Part shown: positions 1-8,885 of the stretch, piece after piece
How the letters are laid out: each line of letters opens with the position of its first letter
Position numbering within the stretch: position 1 is the stretch's first letter
Assembly: GCF_012030425.1 (NCBI RefSeq)
Contig: NZ_JAAUVN010000001.1
Coordinates: forward strand, 930,001 to 994,000
Length of the DNA: 64,000 nucleotides
Source: Sphingobacterium sp. B16(2022)
GTDB lineage: Bacteria > Bacteroidota > Bacteroidia > Sphingobacteriales > Sphingobacteriaceae
Direction: 5' to 3'
Translations under genes and position numbers: made by a program
The notes under the pieces: generated by a model
The model's input: only the letters and a program-made list of their open reading frames with translations
What the model was told of the DNA's origin: nothing
Databases searched by the model: none

Positions 1-109
1 TTTTACAGTTAAAGGACTGAATAATTTTGACATATCTAAATTTTATAACGAATTTTCACCGGAAAGGAAGGTCTTATGTCCAATGAAAAGTTGAAGTAAT
101 AGTTTTTGA

Positions 110-496
110 TTATTTCGTGTATAGATGGAATAGTTTTGCAACAATTTTCCATTCTCCATTTATTTTTATCAGGGAGTGATAATCTGTGAAATCTTCATCA
201 GCGGCGTCGTGTTCCATTTCAACACGAACTACCGCTGTGGTGGACGTTTTGTGTAACACCGTAAGATTGGTCTGAATATTTGGTGCGGCACCAAATTCTT
301 GAACGTAGGCATAAAGGTTCTCTATACTACCTTGTGAAAGGTCGTGCTCTAAATGACCATACATAACAGCATCTTGATGAAATGCTTTTTTTAACTGTTC
401 GATATTGCCCGTTTTTAGTCCATCCACGTATCCTGCTACAATGGCTAACACATCTTCGTAATCTTGTACAGTATTACTGTTTTTATTTGTCGACAT
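110..496 (-). CDS. NTF2-like (SnoaL / lumazine-binding-like fold) protein
   Basis: The 128-residue product has the length and pattern of a small NTF2-like protein: an N-terminal helix (residues 10-40) containing GYVDGLKTGNIEQLKKAFH, then alternating strands ending in a KINGEWKIVAKLF segment typical of the Lumazine_bd_2/SnoaL group. No signal peptide is visible, so it should be cytoplasmic. Members of this fold are either small enzymes or simple binding proteins, and the sequence alone does not give the ligand. It lies downstream of and on the same strand as the AraC regulator at 629-1492, with a 132-bp gap, so it may belong to that regulator's output. The family call is fairly sure; the function is unknown. 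Confidence 0.7.
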   Translation of the reverse strand: MSTNKNSNTVQDYEDVLAIVAGYVDGLKTGNIEQLKKAFHQDAVMYGHLEHDLSQGSIENLYAYVQEFGAAPNIQTNLTVLHKTSTTAVVRVEMEHDAADEDFTDYHSLIKINGEWKIVAKLFHLYTK

Positions 497-628
497 AATT
501 TTATATTTTTTAATTTATGTTACAAATTTACAGACGATAAAAGGTTTCCATTTTTTTATAACGTCCAACTATTTATTCTATTAAGTCCAAATGAGCAGGA
601 GAAATCGGGCTTGATGGCCATCTCTATT

Positions 629-1492
629 TTAATGACGAAATACGGTCGGTGCTTGTCCGTGGTATTCTTTAAAGATTCTCGAAAAATGTGAAATGTTTTC
701 GAAGCCCAGAGAATAACAAATTTCTGAAACAGGCAATTGTGTTGCCTCTAACATTTCCTTCGCTTTTTCAAGACGTTTTTCCCGAATCCATGATGCAGGA
801 GTCATGTTGTAAATGGCTTTAAAATCTCGTTTAAAACTGGATAGGCTTCTGCCGGATAGATACGCTAATTCTGGTAAAGAAACTGGTGAGGCAAAATGCA
901 TTTCGACAACATGACGGATATCCGCCCTAACGGGCTCATGCAACTGTAAAATTTGGAGAAACATATTCCGATTTCCCTCAGCGATGTCATACAGTAATTC
1001 CATGATCTTAAGGCGTAATTGTCCGGGCTGCACAACAGAATGATCCAAAAAATAAGGTTTCATAGAATTTGCAAAAGCAACAAGGCACTCATTCATCGGG
1101 TAAACTCCCGTCTTTATTTCTCCTTCAATTTTCGGAACCTTTATTTCAGACATAGCTAAAAATGATTTTAATAAATCATCTTTGATGCTAAACATCAGGC
1201 TGTCATAGATATTGTCATTATCGGGATTACCAATTTTATCGTATTTGACCGCCGTTGCCTTTTTTAGCAGAATCATTTCATTTTTACCGACAACATACTG
1301 CTGTTTGCCATAAGTTAGCGTTGCAGATCCTTCGAGCACTATCATGAGGAGATGCTCTTCCAGATACATCGTTCCCTTAGCTTCCATACTATGGATGCAT
1401 TGCTCAATAATAGAGCATCCGTCGAGCATTAACGCATTTTGAGGGGTAGGACCACTTATTAATGATGTTGGTACTTTGATCATTTTTTTCAT
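629..1492 (-). CDS. AraC family transcriptional regulator
   Basis: This is a 287-residue DNA-binding regulator. The N-terminal ~170 residues form a cupin-like sensor region (EEHLLMIVLEGSATLTYG, VVGKNEMILLKKATAVKYD). The C-terminal ~100 residues are a double helix-turn-helix AraC domain, with LAYLSGRSLSSFKRDFKAIY as the first HTH and SEICYSLGFENISHFSRIFKEY as the second. The layout resembles the ExsA-like N-terminal group. It is on the same strand as, and upstream of, the NTF2-like gene, a plausible target. The ATG at 1492 gives a normal-length protein. The inducer cannot be read from the sequence. Confidence 0.85.
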   Translation of the reverse strand: MKKMIKVPTSLISGPTPQNALMLDGCSIIEQCIHSMEAKGTMYLEEHLLMIVLEGSATLTYGKQQYVVGKNEMILLKKATAVKYDKIGNPDNDNIYDSLMFSIKDDLLKSFLAMSEIKVPKIEGEIKTGVYPMNECLVAFANSMKPYFLDHSVVQPGQLRLKIMELLYDIAEGNRNMFLQILQLHEPVRADIRHVVEMHFASPVSLPELAYLSGRSLSSFKRDFKAIYNMTPASWIREKRLEKAKEMLEATQLPVSEICYSLGFENISHFSRIFKEYHGQAPTVFRH

Positions 1493-1836
1493 AAACGATA
1501 TTTAAAACTCAGATGATAAAGGAAATCAAAAGAAATTTGAATCACCGATTGATGACCAGTGAAGTAAAAAATATAATGCAAATATATTGAAATAAATAAC
1601 ACTTAACTTTTCTAATTAGTCCTTATATTTTGACTATTTAGTTCAAATAATTGACCAGTTTATGAAGGTATAAGTTTTCCAATATCTAAATCATGGGTCA
1701 GGAGATCTGCTTTTTTGCTTAAAAGTTTTAACAGAATTGCTGTTACTTATTTTAAGAATAACTGAACTTTGCGCCACTGTACGAAAGATCTCATAGGTGA
1801 ATTGATCTCCTGCTTGTCATCTTAACTTTTATAATA
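1493..1836. other. Intergenic stretch, no gene seen
   Basis: These 344 bp between the AraC and HxlR genes are AT-rich and hold no convincing coding frame. They should include the promoter of the AraC gene at the left and the 3' end of the HxlR transcript at the right. I saw no strong terminator or operator. Confidence 0.5.
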
Positions 1837-2253
1837 TCAGTGCTCTACCTTAATTCCATCCGATAATACTTTCTTTTGTGCTTTTATAAAACCCGCTTTA
1901 TCTTTCTTAACAGCTTTAATGATCTCTTTCTGTTCTTTGGGTACCGTGTAATATTTGTCTACCCATAATTGCATCTCAATCAATATGGGGAGTAAATCGA
2001 TACCCTTCTTAGTAAGGGTGTATAAAACTTTTGCTTTGCTTTCCGGATGATCCAGTTTACTGATCAGTCCATTTTCTTCCAGCATTAATAATCTTGAAGC
2101 TAAGATATTGGTCGCTATCTTCTCGCCAGATTTTAAAAAGTCGCTGTAGGTGCATTGTTTCAAGCGCATTAAATCCCGGATGAGCAATAAGGACCATTTA
2201 TCTCCTAAAATATCTAATGAACAACTGATAGGGCATTGCGATCTATTTTTCAT
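1837..2253 (-). CDS. HxlR family winged-helix transcriptional regulator
   Basis: The 138-residue protein has the HxlR signature: an N-terminal Cys (CPISCSLDILGDKWSLLLIR, residues 7-26) followed by a winged helix (YSDFLKSGEKIATNILASRLLMLEENGLI) and a wing reading VLYTLTKKGIDLLPIL. HxlR proteins commonly sense reactive electrophiles, aldehydes or oxidants through that Cys and repress a divergent reductase gene. That fits the context, since the divergent gene at 2356 encodes an ene-reductase and two palindromes lie between them. Repression of itself and of the ene-reductase operon is an inference. Confidence 0.88.
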   Translation of the reverse strand: MKNRSQCPISCSLDILGDKWSLLLIRDLMRLKQCTYSDFLKSGEKIATNILASRLLMLEENGLISKLDHPESKAKVLYTLTKKGIDLLPILIEMQLWVDKYYTVPKEQKEIIKAVKKDKAGFIKAQKKVLSDGIKVEH

Positions 2254-2277
2254 AATAATGTATTTTTTTTAAAAAAC

Positions 2278-2327
2278 ACTTGCGTTTTGCAAGTTGAATT
2301 TTATATTTGTACTTGCAAAATGCAAGC
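2278..2327 (+). promoter_or_regulatory. Bacteroidota-type promoter overlapped by two HxlR-type operators
   Basis: Two related palindromes sit between the divergent HxlR and ene-reductase genes. Site 1 is ACTTGC-N5-GCAAGT at 2278-2294 (perfect 6-bp arms); site 2 is ACTTGC-N5-GCAAGC at 2311-2327 (one arm mismatch). Their centres are 33 bp apart, about three helical turns. A promoter reading toward the ene-reductase fits TTG (2280-2282), a 19-bp spacer and TATATTTG (2302-2309). Site 1 therefore covers the -33 element and site 2 lies just after the -7 element, as expected for repression. HxlR as the binding protein is inferred from position. Confidence 0.75.
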
Positions 2328-2355
2328 AAATTTACTATTTTAAATTATTAATACC

Positions 2356-3453
2356 ATGGAAAACAGTGTAATATTTAATTCTTACCATAAAAATGGATTA
2401 CAATTGCGGAACCGGATAGTGATGGCTCCCATGACCAGAAGCCGTTCTGATAATCCCGAAAATAAAGCAACAGCGTTGACTGCGCTGTATTACAAGCAAC
2501 GTGCTTCTGCTGGACTGATCATTACCGAAGGTACATTTATCAGTCCTGAGGCAGTAGGTGTTATACATGTTCCTGGAATTTATACGCAAGAGCAGATCGC
2601 AGGCTGGAAATTGACCACGGAAGCAGTACATGCTGAAAACGGAGTCATCTTTGCCCAGCTTTGGCACACTGGAGCATACTCGCATCCTGATCTTCATCAG
2701 GGTAAAAAACCGTTGGCTCCGTCGGATGTAAATCCAGAGCAGCAGGTTTTTACAGCAACGGGATTTAAACCTACTGTCGCTCCTCAGCCCATGACGGTTG
2801 CTGATATTAAAAGAACGGTTAATGATTTCAAACAAGGGGCGCTTCATGCTTTTGAAGCTGGATTTGACGGTGTTGAACTTCATGCTGCCAACGGCTATTT
2901 ACTGCAGCAGTTTTTTAGTAAAAATTCTAATCTGCGCAACGATGAATATGGGGGTTCGATCGAAAATAGAGCGCGCATTCTTTTCGAGATTTTGGATGCC
3001 ATAAAAGAGGTTGCCGATATCCGTAAAGTTGCGGTTCGTCTCAACCCTTCTTTAAACGGTATTATGGGTATTTTGGTCGACGATGAGACCATTGCATTTT
3101 ACAACTATCTAGTCAATAGGCTGAATGATTACGATCTGGCTTATCTGCACTTGATAGAACCTTTTACTGATGTTTCCGGAAACGCCAATGCTATCCAGGA
3201 AGTTGCCAAGCATTTCCGTCAGCTGTATACAGGAACGATCATCATTAACCGCGGCTTTAATAAAGATACGGCCAATCAGGTTATAGGTGATGGTGATGCC
3301 GATCTGGTATCATTTGGTGTACCCTTTATTGCAAATCCTGATTTAGTGGAGCGTTACAGAACCGGAGCGACACTAAATGTTCCGGATCAGAATACATTTT
3401 ATACGCCGGGCGAAAAGGGTTATACAGATTATAAAACTATAGATCAACAGTAA
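2356..3453 (+). CDS. Old Yellow Enzyme family ene-reductase (NemA-like)
   Basis: The 365-residue protein is a complete FMN-dependent TIM-barrel ene-reductase. It shows the N-terminal NRIVMAPMTRSRS FMN-binding segment, the LWHTGAYSH stretch, the ELHAANGYLLQQFFS active-site region, the NDEYGGSIENRARI signature (about residues 195-208), and a C-terminal FGVPFIANPDLVER phosphate-binding region. Such enzymes reduce activated C=C bonds, quinones or nitro compounds with NAD(P)H in the cytoplasm. It is divergent from the HxlR gene and followed after 4 bp by a short-chain dehydrogenase, so the two probably form one electrophile-inducible operon. The physiological substrate is not known. Confidence 0.92.
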   Translation: MENSVIFNSYHKNGLQLRNRIVMAPMTRSRSDNPENKATALTALYYKQRASAGLIITEGTFISPEAVGVIHVPGIYTQEQIAGWKLTTEAVHAENGVIFAQLWHTGAYSHPDLHQGKKPLAPSDVNPEQQVFTATGFKPTVAPQPMTVADIKRTVNDFKQGALHAFEAGFDGVELHAANGYLLQQFFSKNSNLRNDEYGGSIENRARILFEILDAIKEVADIRKVAVRLNPSLNGIMGILVDDETIAFYNYLVNRLNDYDLAYLHLIEPFTDVSGNANAIQEVAKHFRQLYTGTIIINRGFNKDTANQVIGDGDADLVSFGVPFIANPDLVERYRTGATLNVPDQNTFYTPGEKGYTDYKTIDQQ

Positions 3454-3457
3454 CAAT

Positions 3458-4159
3458 ATGAAAACAACAGGAAATACCATATTCATCAGCGGCGGAAGTG
3501 CCGGAATAGGATTAGCGATCGCTAAGAAATTAAATGCAGCAGGAAATAAGGTTATTATCAACGGCAGAAATGAAGAACGGCTTCAAAAGGCGTTAAAAGA
3601 ACTGGATCAGGCAGTGGCTATTCAGGGAGATCTGTCGGTTGAATCTGATAGAATCCGTATTGCCAATGATTTGAAAACAAATTATCCGGATGTTAATATT
3701 ATCATCAATAATGCTGGTGCTGCATTTGCTTATCTTTTGAGTGAAACTATCGGAGCACATGAAAAAGCAGCTATTGAGATGAATACCAATTATTTCAGCG
3801 TCATCCATTTTACAGAATTGCTTATTCCACATCTTCTTCAGAAAGCTGAAGCGGCTGTTATTAATATTTCATCAATAGCAGTGTTCGGAAGCCATGTGAT
3901 GCTGCCCACTTATGGTGCTACGAAAGCAGCGCTCCATAGCTATACTGCCGCATTAAGACAGACCTATCAAGATCGGGAGAAGTTGCAGGTCTATGAAGTT
4001 TATCCGCCTTTGGTCGATACCGAATTCTCCGCAGAAATCGGAGGGGCAAACGGTATTCCTGCTTCTGAGGTTGCTGATGAATTGTTTTTAGCTTTGGAAA
4101 AAAATCAATTTGATGTTCCTGTAGGAGATACCAAACAGTTTTTCCAGAAAACTCACTAG
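3458..4159 (+). CDS. Short-chain dehydrogenase/reductase (DltE-like)
   Basis: The 233-residue classical SDR has the Rossmann glycine motif SGGSAGIGLAIAKKL near its start, NNAG in INNAGAAFAYL, a catalytic Ser in VINISSIAVFG and the Tyr-x3-Lys motif in YGATKAALHSY. The C-terminal VYPPLVDTEFS segment is typical of the DltE-like group. It follows the ene-reductase by 4 bp and is closed by a strong hairpin, so it is the second and last gene of that operon. It probably reduces a carbonyl compound, perhaps a product or co-substrate of the ene-reductase. The substrate is unknown. Confidence 0.9.
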   Translation: MKTTGNTIFISGGSAGIGLAIAKKLNAAGNKVIINGRNEERLQKALKELDQAVAIQGDLSVESDRIRIANDLKTNYPDVNIIINNAGAAFAYLLSETIGAHEKAAIEMNTNYFSVIHFTELLIPHLLQKAEAAVINISSIAVFGSHVMLPTYGATKAALHSYTAALRQTYQDREKLQVYEVYPPLVDTEFSAEIGGANGIPASEVADELFLALEKNQFDVPVGDTKQFFQKTH

Positions 4160-4166
4160 CCACTAG

Positions 4167-4205
4167 AAACGGTTCTTCATTTTAGCAAAAAATGAGGAAC
4201 CGTTT
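4167..4205 (+). terminator. Intrinsic terminator of the ene-reductase/SDR operon
   Basis: A 17-bp stem (arms 4167-4183 and 4189-4205, one G-T pair) with a 5-nt loop starts 7 bp after the SDR stop codon. The 3' arm ends in TTTT. It has A-rich and T-rich ends on both strands, so it could also act on transcripts from the right. Confidence 0.88.
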
Positions 4206-4328
4206 TAAGTAAATGCTTCTAATTTCAAAGTAAAATGAGCATCATTACAGTTTGAATATAGGGAATAGGACTTACTATTGGGCGCGTTCTCGCCATTCAT
4301 TTACGCTGTTATGCATCTATGAACGTTG

Positions 4329-4934
4329 TTAAATTTCAAAAACCTGAGCTAGATGTGCCGGATAGTCTTTAAGGCTTGTTGCGATATCACCCTCTTTAAA
4401 AATATCAAAACAGTTATAGTCCGAGACAACTTCTACGCCGCAGAATCTGTAATTACTTGTTATATGCATTAAATAATCAGCAGTGCTTATGCCTCTAAAT
4501 AACTGTTGGTTTTCATCATTAAAACTTGCTTCAGGTGCATTCCAGGTACTGCAGACCATAAATTTTTTACCTTGCATTTTACCTCCTGTTCCATATTGTC
4601 GGGAGAGATCTTCTCTGGTTCTGCCATCACCTGAAAGAAATTTTTCACTGAATAAGCCGCTATTGAATACTTCATCTACATATTTTTTATAGATCCATGG
4701 AGCGCCAAACCAATTAATCGGTGTTTGTAAAATGATGATCGCGGCTTCCAAATGTTTTTCTACTTCCTCGTCTGCGTTGTATCCTTTCTCGATACTCGTC
4801 TCGATAACCTCGTAGCCCTTTGATAAGAAAAAATCGTGCGCCACCTGTATAAAAGCGCTATTGAGTGTTCCCTCTGACCAATTGGGATAGGGCAGATGTG
4901 CATTGATTAAAAGTACTTTTTTTATAGTTTCCAT
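4329..4934 (-). CDS. NAD(P)H-dependent quinone reductase, flavodoxin fold (MdaB-like)
   Basis: The 201-residue protein resembles the MdaB/Kef-type flavodoxin-fold oxidoreductases. It has an N-terminal KKVLLINAHLPYPNWSEGTLN phosphate-binding loop, an IILQTPINWFGAPWIYKKYVD flavin/quinone segment (about residues 67-88) and the GRTREDLSRQYGTGGKMQGKK stretch. These enzymes perform two-electron reduction of quinones and protect against electrophiles. An AraC-type gene, now frameshifted, lies upstream on the same strand, a frequent pairing for such reductases. Confidence is high for the family and low for the exact substrate. Confidence 0.87.
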   Translation of the reverse strand: METIKKVLLINAHLPYPNWSEGTLNSAFIQVAHDFFLSKGYEVIETSIEKGYNADEEVEKHLEAAIIILQTPINWFGAPWIYKKYVDEVFNSGLFSEKFLSGDGRTREDLSRQYGTGGKMQGKKFMVCSTWNAPEASFNDENQQLFRGISTADYLMHITSNYRFCGVEVVSDYNCFDIFKEGDIATSLKDYPAHLAQVFEI

Positions 4935-5184
4935 TTTATATTTAAGTATTGATAATAAAGACTGTTTTCTGTTTTGGCATATCCCCTGTAAAAGGTGTGC
5001 TATTTTATCTTGCTGACAAAAAATAGTATAACTGTACAGGGGTTAAATAAATCTGTTCGCGTTGTTTTTTTTATGAAACAAAATTATTAGATGGCAGGTA
5101 ATGGCAAGGAAACAGACTACTACAAAAAAGGAAACAAATTACAGGACGTAAATTTTTTAGAAATTTGGGGTCAGAATTAACGGA

Positions 5185-5972
5185 TTATTTATTGATCAGG
5201 GACTGACGGTATTGCCGAGGGGTAAGATTCACCTGTTTTTTAAAGAACTTGGCAAAATAGTTTGGGTACTCAAATCCAAGTTCATACGCAACTTCGGTAC
5301 TATTCAATTCTTTTTTGATCTCAAGCAATTCTTTAGCTTTTATTACTACAAAATCATGAATATTTTCAAGGGCAGATTTATTTGTTAAATGTTTGATGAT
5401 ATCGCCCAGATAGTTGGCCGACAAACCTAATTTATCTGCGAAATACTGTACTGCTTTGGATCTGTTGAAAACTGTCTTTTATAAAATGCTTCTACTAAAG
5501 AGACCAGTACGTTGACGTAGGATAATAAAACAGTATTATTTTTCTTTTTACTGTTGTAATAAGGCGTCATCAATTCAAATACCGTACGGATTTCTTCCGC
5601 TTCCGTTTCGGTCAGGTACAATGCTTCATGCTGTCCATAATCCAGGTAATTTTTGAATAAAAATCGGTTCTCCGAAATGATCTTCTTTGAGAGCTGTAGA
5701 TACATTCCTGTATAGGTGGGGAGCGGTGCTATATCCCAACCATTTGCGAGGTTAGGACTATTGAAGAAAACGGCTGTAATGGGCGTTGCATCTGGCGTAT
5801 TACTATAAACCAGATTTATCTTTATGGAAATCCGATAAAAATCTATTAAAACAGGATCTGATGTAGCCCTCATGCGAAGTGGCTGATAATAACCGATATC
5901 TATATCGTCATCTAACGGTTCTTTTAAACCTACATACTGATTATAAGACGCAAAGTTTTCGAATCGTATCAT
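5185..5972 (-). pseudogene. AraC family regulator broken by a frameshift
   Basis: Two frames together make one AraC regulator. The first (5427-5972, 181 aa) is the sensor part and ends out of frame in QFSTDPKQYSISQIN. The second (5185-5424) carries the double HTH, including STEVAYELGFEYPNYFAKFF. Reading the second frame upstream gives VQYFADKLGLSANYLGD, so the homologous reading joins at PK/AVQYF. One base seems to be missing in the TTT run at 5454-5459 (AAAG on the coding strand). The gene lies upstream of the quinone reductase, its likely target. This could be a true mutation or a sequencing error. Confidence 0.8.
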
Positions 5973-6576
5973 ACTACAAATATATATAATTCAAGTGCTG
6001 CACGCGTAAATTATTTATTGCAGAGGACAAGAACGTTCTCATATTCTTGATTTCTTAAATGTATACGGTATTTCATACCAGATCAGTAATATTGGTAGTT
6101 TAAAGAGTAATATGTGTAATTTATTCTTCTAAATCATGCTGAATTTTGTTATTAGGATTGACTTTGTTTATGATCTATTCTATAGCATGTGACATTGTTG
6201 TCATTTTAAATTTGAGCTTTTGGTAATGAATTTAAAACAAGGTGAAATAGTCTCTCATTGGCATGGGCAAGTGCAGATAGCGTTTTTGATGAAATAGTGT
6301 GTTCCAGACATGGGGTAGGTTTAGTAAAGTACGAAAATTATTGTCTTAATAATCGGATTTTCCGTAGCTTTTTTTGGAAGATATTGCGTAATTTTAGGAG
6401 CCAGTTTGAAATTCCTTTTAAACTATTATAGCGGTTCTATAATGATTCGGTAGGAAGTCAAATTGCGGTTCCAGTTAGATGATGATGAAGAACCGGATAT
6501 ATTTTTGAATGTGATGATTCTAAATAATTTTTAACAATCACTTGATCGTATTCCTTTTTTTTACTGAAAGAATTTT
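5973..6576. other. Intergenic stretch with a possible cupin fragment
   Basis: No full gene is supported in these 604 bp. A 23-codon frame on the plus strand (6226-6297) reads GEIVSHWHGQVQIAFLMK, which resembles the start of an AraC-type cupin domain and may be a gene relic. The rest is AT-rich and should carry the promoters of the flanking divergent genes. Confidence 0.35.
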
Positions 6577-7089
6577 ATGCCTGTTCCAACAAATAAATCT
6601 GAGCTACAATTAGCAATAAAAACAAATTACGATAAACTTAAAAAGGACTTAAGTACTGTTCCCTATGAGCGGACAGCGGTGAAGGATATGGAAGGTCATG
6701 GTAAAGGTACATTAATGAGTATCAACGATCTGCTGGCTTATTTGGTAGGGTGGGGAGAGCTGGTGCTCAAATGGAACAGGCTAAAGGATAATAAGGAGGA
6801 GGTGTCTTTTCCGGAGTTTGGATTTAAATGGAATGAACTTGGTCGACTGGCACAAAAGTTTTACGACGACTATAAAGATGACGACTTTCATGTATTGATG
6901 GATAAGTTAAGCCATACTGTAGAGGCGATATTAGCATTAATAGCTAAAAAGTCAAATCATGAATTATATGAAACAGCCTGGTATGAGAAATGGACCTGCG
7001 GAAGAATGATCCAGTTCAATACTTCTTCACCTTATGCCAATGCGAGCAATCGAATTCGCAAGTGGAAAAAAGAAAATGGTTTAAAATAA
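6577..7089 (+). CDS. ClbS/DfsB family four-helix protein (DUF1706)
   Basis: The 170-residue protein matches the ClbS/DfsB (DUF1706) pattern: an N-terminal MPVPTNKSELQLAIKTNYDKL helix, the NDLLAYLVGWGELVLKW segment and a C-terminal FNTSSPYANASNRIRKWKK region. ClbS is the colibactin self-protection hydrolase and DfsB has been linked to stress responses, but most members, probably including this one, have no known substrate. No signal peptide is present. It stands alone, with a strong terminator directly after the stop codon. The family call is firm; the function is open. Confidence 0.85.
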   Translation: MPVPTNKSELQLAIKTNYDKLKKDLSTVPYERTAVKDMEGHGKGTLMSINDLLAYLVGWGELVLKWNRLKDNKEEVSFPEFGFKWNELGRLAQKFYDDYKDDDFHVLMDKLSHTVEAILALIAKKSNHELYETAWYEKWTCGRMIQFNTSSPYANASNRIRKWKKENGLK

Positions 7090-7123
7090 ACAAAGCACCT
7101 TAATTTGGTAAGGTGCTTTGTTT
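7088..7123 (+). terminator. Intrinsic terminator after the ClbS/DfsB-like gene
   Basis: A perfect 15-bp stem (7088-7102 with 7109-7123) and a 6-nt loop begin at the stop codon. The A-rich 5' end and T-rich 3' end make it usable in both directions, so it may also end the arsenic operon coming from the right. Confidence 0.9.
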
Positions 7124-7223
7124 ATTGCAGGCGTGATCATATCTTTCGGTGGCATATCCCATTTTTTGTTTAAATAAACGACGATCAAAAATAGGAGGAA
7201 ATGCGAATGCCACCATGCTAAAC

Positions 7224-8255
7224 CTAACTATCATATTTCTTTTTGAGCCAAAGACTGGCACGTACTAAGAGGATGAGGACCGGTACTTCAATCAATGGCC
7301 CAATAACGCCCACAAATGCCTGTGGGGAATGTATGCCGAAGACGGCTATAGCTACTGCAATGGCTAATTCGAAATTATTTCCGGTAGCCGTAAATGATAT
7401 GGCCGCATTCTTATCATAGGCGACTTTCATCGATTTATTGATAAAAAAACTTATAAAAAACATCAGTACAAAATAAATCACCATTGGTATTGCCACTTTA
7501 ACAACCTGTAAGGGCAATTGAATGATCTGTTCGCCTTTTAAACTGAACATCAGGACAATGGTAAATAATAGCGCGTATAATGTAAATGGCGATATTAGCG
7601 GTATGAATTTTCGATGATACCAGTTTTCACCTTTTATTTTGGGGAGAAATCTGTGACTTAAAAAACCCGCTAAAAAGGGTATTCCTAAATAGATTGATAC
7701 ACTTTTTACAACTTCGCCCATCTCTATCGATATCGCATACTTCGCAAATCCAAAATAGGAGGGCAAAACATTGATAAACAACCATACGAATAAGCTATAG
7801 AACAGGACTTGAAATACGCTATTTAAAGCAATTAGAAGTGCTGCATATTCGCGGTTTCCTTTTGCTAAATCATTCCATACGATCACCATAGCAATGCATC
7901 GCGCGAGTCCGATTAGAATTAACCCTACCATGTAATCGGGTTCATTTCTTAAAAATAGCACTGCCAGTATAAACATCAAGATGGGGCCTACCATCCAATT
8001 CAGTAAAAGGGATAGACGCAGCACTTTTTTATCTTTGAATGCCAAGGGCAGTAGAGTGTAATTTACTTTAGCGAGTGGCGGGTACATCATAACGATTAAT
8101 CCAATTGCCAATGGTATATTGGTGGCACCGATGGACAGGTGATCCATTACATCTGAAATACCGGGGAATACATTGCCTATTAGGATACCTAATCCCATCG
8201 CCAGGAAGATCCACAAGGTAAGGTATCGGTCTAGAAATTTCATTTTTACCTGCAT
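7224..8255 (-). CDS. acr3: Arsenite efflux permease, ACR3 family
   Basis: The 343-residue membrane protein is a full-length ACR3 transporter with about ten hydrophobic segments. It opens with KFLDRYLTLWIFLAMGLGILIG and carries IGLIVMMYPPLAKVNY and IGLARCIAMVIVWNDLAKGN, which includes the Cys conserved in ACR3 proteins. ACR3 exports arsenite, and in some cases antimonite, by the proton motive force. It is the last gene of arsR-DUF6428-arsC-acr3, 8 bp after arsC, and works with the arsenate reductase: arsenate is reduced, then arsenite is pumped out. Confidence 0.93.
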   Translation of the reverse strand: MQVKMKFLDRYLTLWIFLAMGLGILIGNVFPGISDVMDHLSIGATNIPLAIGLIVMMYPPLAKVNYTLLPLAFKDKKVLRLSLLLNWMVGPILMFILAVLFLRNEPDYMVGLILIGLARCIAMVIVWNDLAKGNREYAALLIALNSVFQVLFYSLFVWLFINVLPSYFGFAKYAISIEMGEVVKSVSIYLGIPFLAGFLSHRFLPKIKGENWYHRKFIPLISPFTLYALLFTIVLMFSLKGEQIIQLPLQVVKVAIPMVIYFVLMFFISFFINKSMKVAYDKNAAISFTATGNNFELAIAVAIAVFGIHSPQAFVGVIGPLIEVPVLILLVRASLWLKKKYDS

Positions 8256-8263
8256 CCTATATT

Positions 8264-8872
8264 TTATTTAATTTGTGAAAAGACGTAAAACATTTCGGAG
8301 GCAATCTGCAAACTTCTGTTTCTGTAGACCTCGTCTTGTTCTGCTGTATTGTCCGATATTTTAGGATCTTCAAACGTAATCGGTATGCGTTTTTCAGCTC
8401 CTGCAATAAAAGGGCAACCGCCATCTGCCTGTGAACAGGTCATGACTGCTGCAAAGTTGGATTCAGGATTGAAAGGGGAGTCGTATTTTTTAGAGAATCC
8501 AATAATAGGCAGAGCATTTTCATCGTATTTGAAGGCATAAACCGGATTTTCGCTGTTTGAAATAATACTGACGGCAATACCTGCATTTTCAAGTGTTAAG
8601 GCAACTTTAGGAAACAGTGCTGTCTCTTCTGTACCTCCTGAATAACAGGTTACGTTTGGTATTTGGTAATGCGCAGCAGCGATTTGTGCCCAGACCTGAG
8701 AGAGGTGACTTCGACGGGAGTTATGCGTACAGATGAAATTGATATTGATAGCTGAGCCAGCTGTAACTTTATCCTGGATATAATCAATCAGGGGCTGCAA
8801 CGTAGATTTGCGCCCTTGATTGATCGCTAATTTCAGTATATCCGAAATGGTATTTACTAGTTTTGTGTTCAT
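8264..8872 (-). CDS. arsC: Arsenate reductase, LMW protein-tyrosine-phosphatase type
   Basis: From the ATG at 8872 the product is about 202 residues. It has the phosphatase-type loop CTHNSRRS (Cys about residue 48) and a C-terminal VMTCSQADGGCPF segment whose cysteines could serve the redox relay. An upstream start at 8923 would add 17 residues and overlap the preceding DUF6428 gene by 38 bp, so I prefer 8872, which leaves 13 bp between the genes. The enzyme reduces arsenate to arsenite for export by ACR3. Here the family typical of Bacteroidota is used, not the glutaredoxin-linked one. Confidence 0.9.
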   Translation of the reverse strand: MNTKLVNTISDILKLAINQGRKSTLQPLIDYIQDKVTAGSAININFICTHNSRRSHLSQVWAQIAAAHYQIPNVTCYSGGTEETALFPKVALTLENAGIAVSIISNSENPVYAFKYDENALPIIGFSKKYDSPFNPESNFAAVMTCSQADGGCPFIAGAEKRIPITFEDPKISDNTAEQDEVYRNRSLQIASEMFYVFSQIK

Positions 8873-8885
8873 ATCGGTCTTTTGA

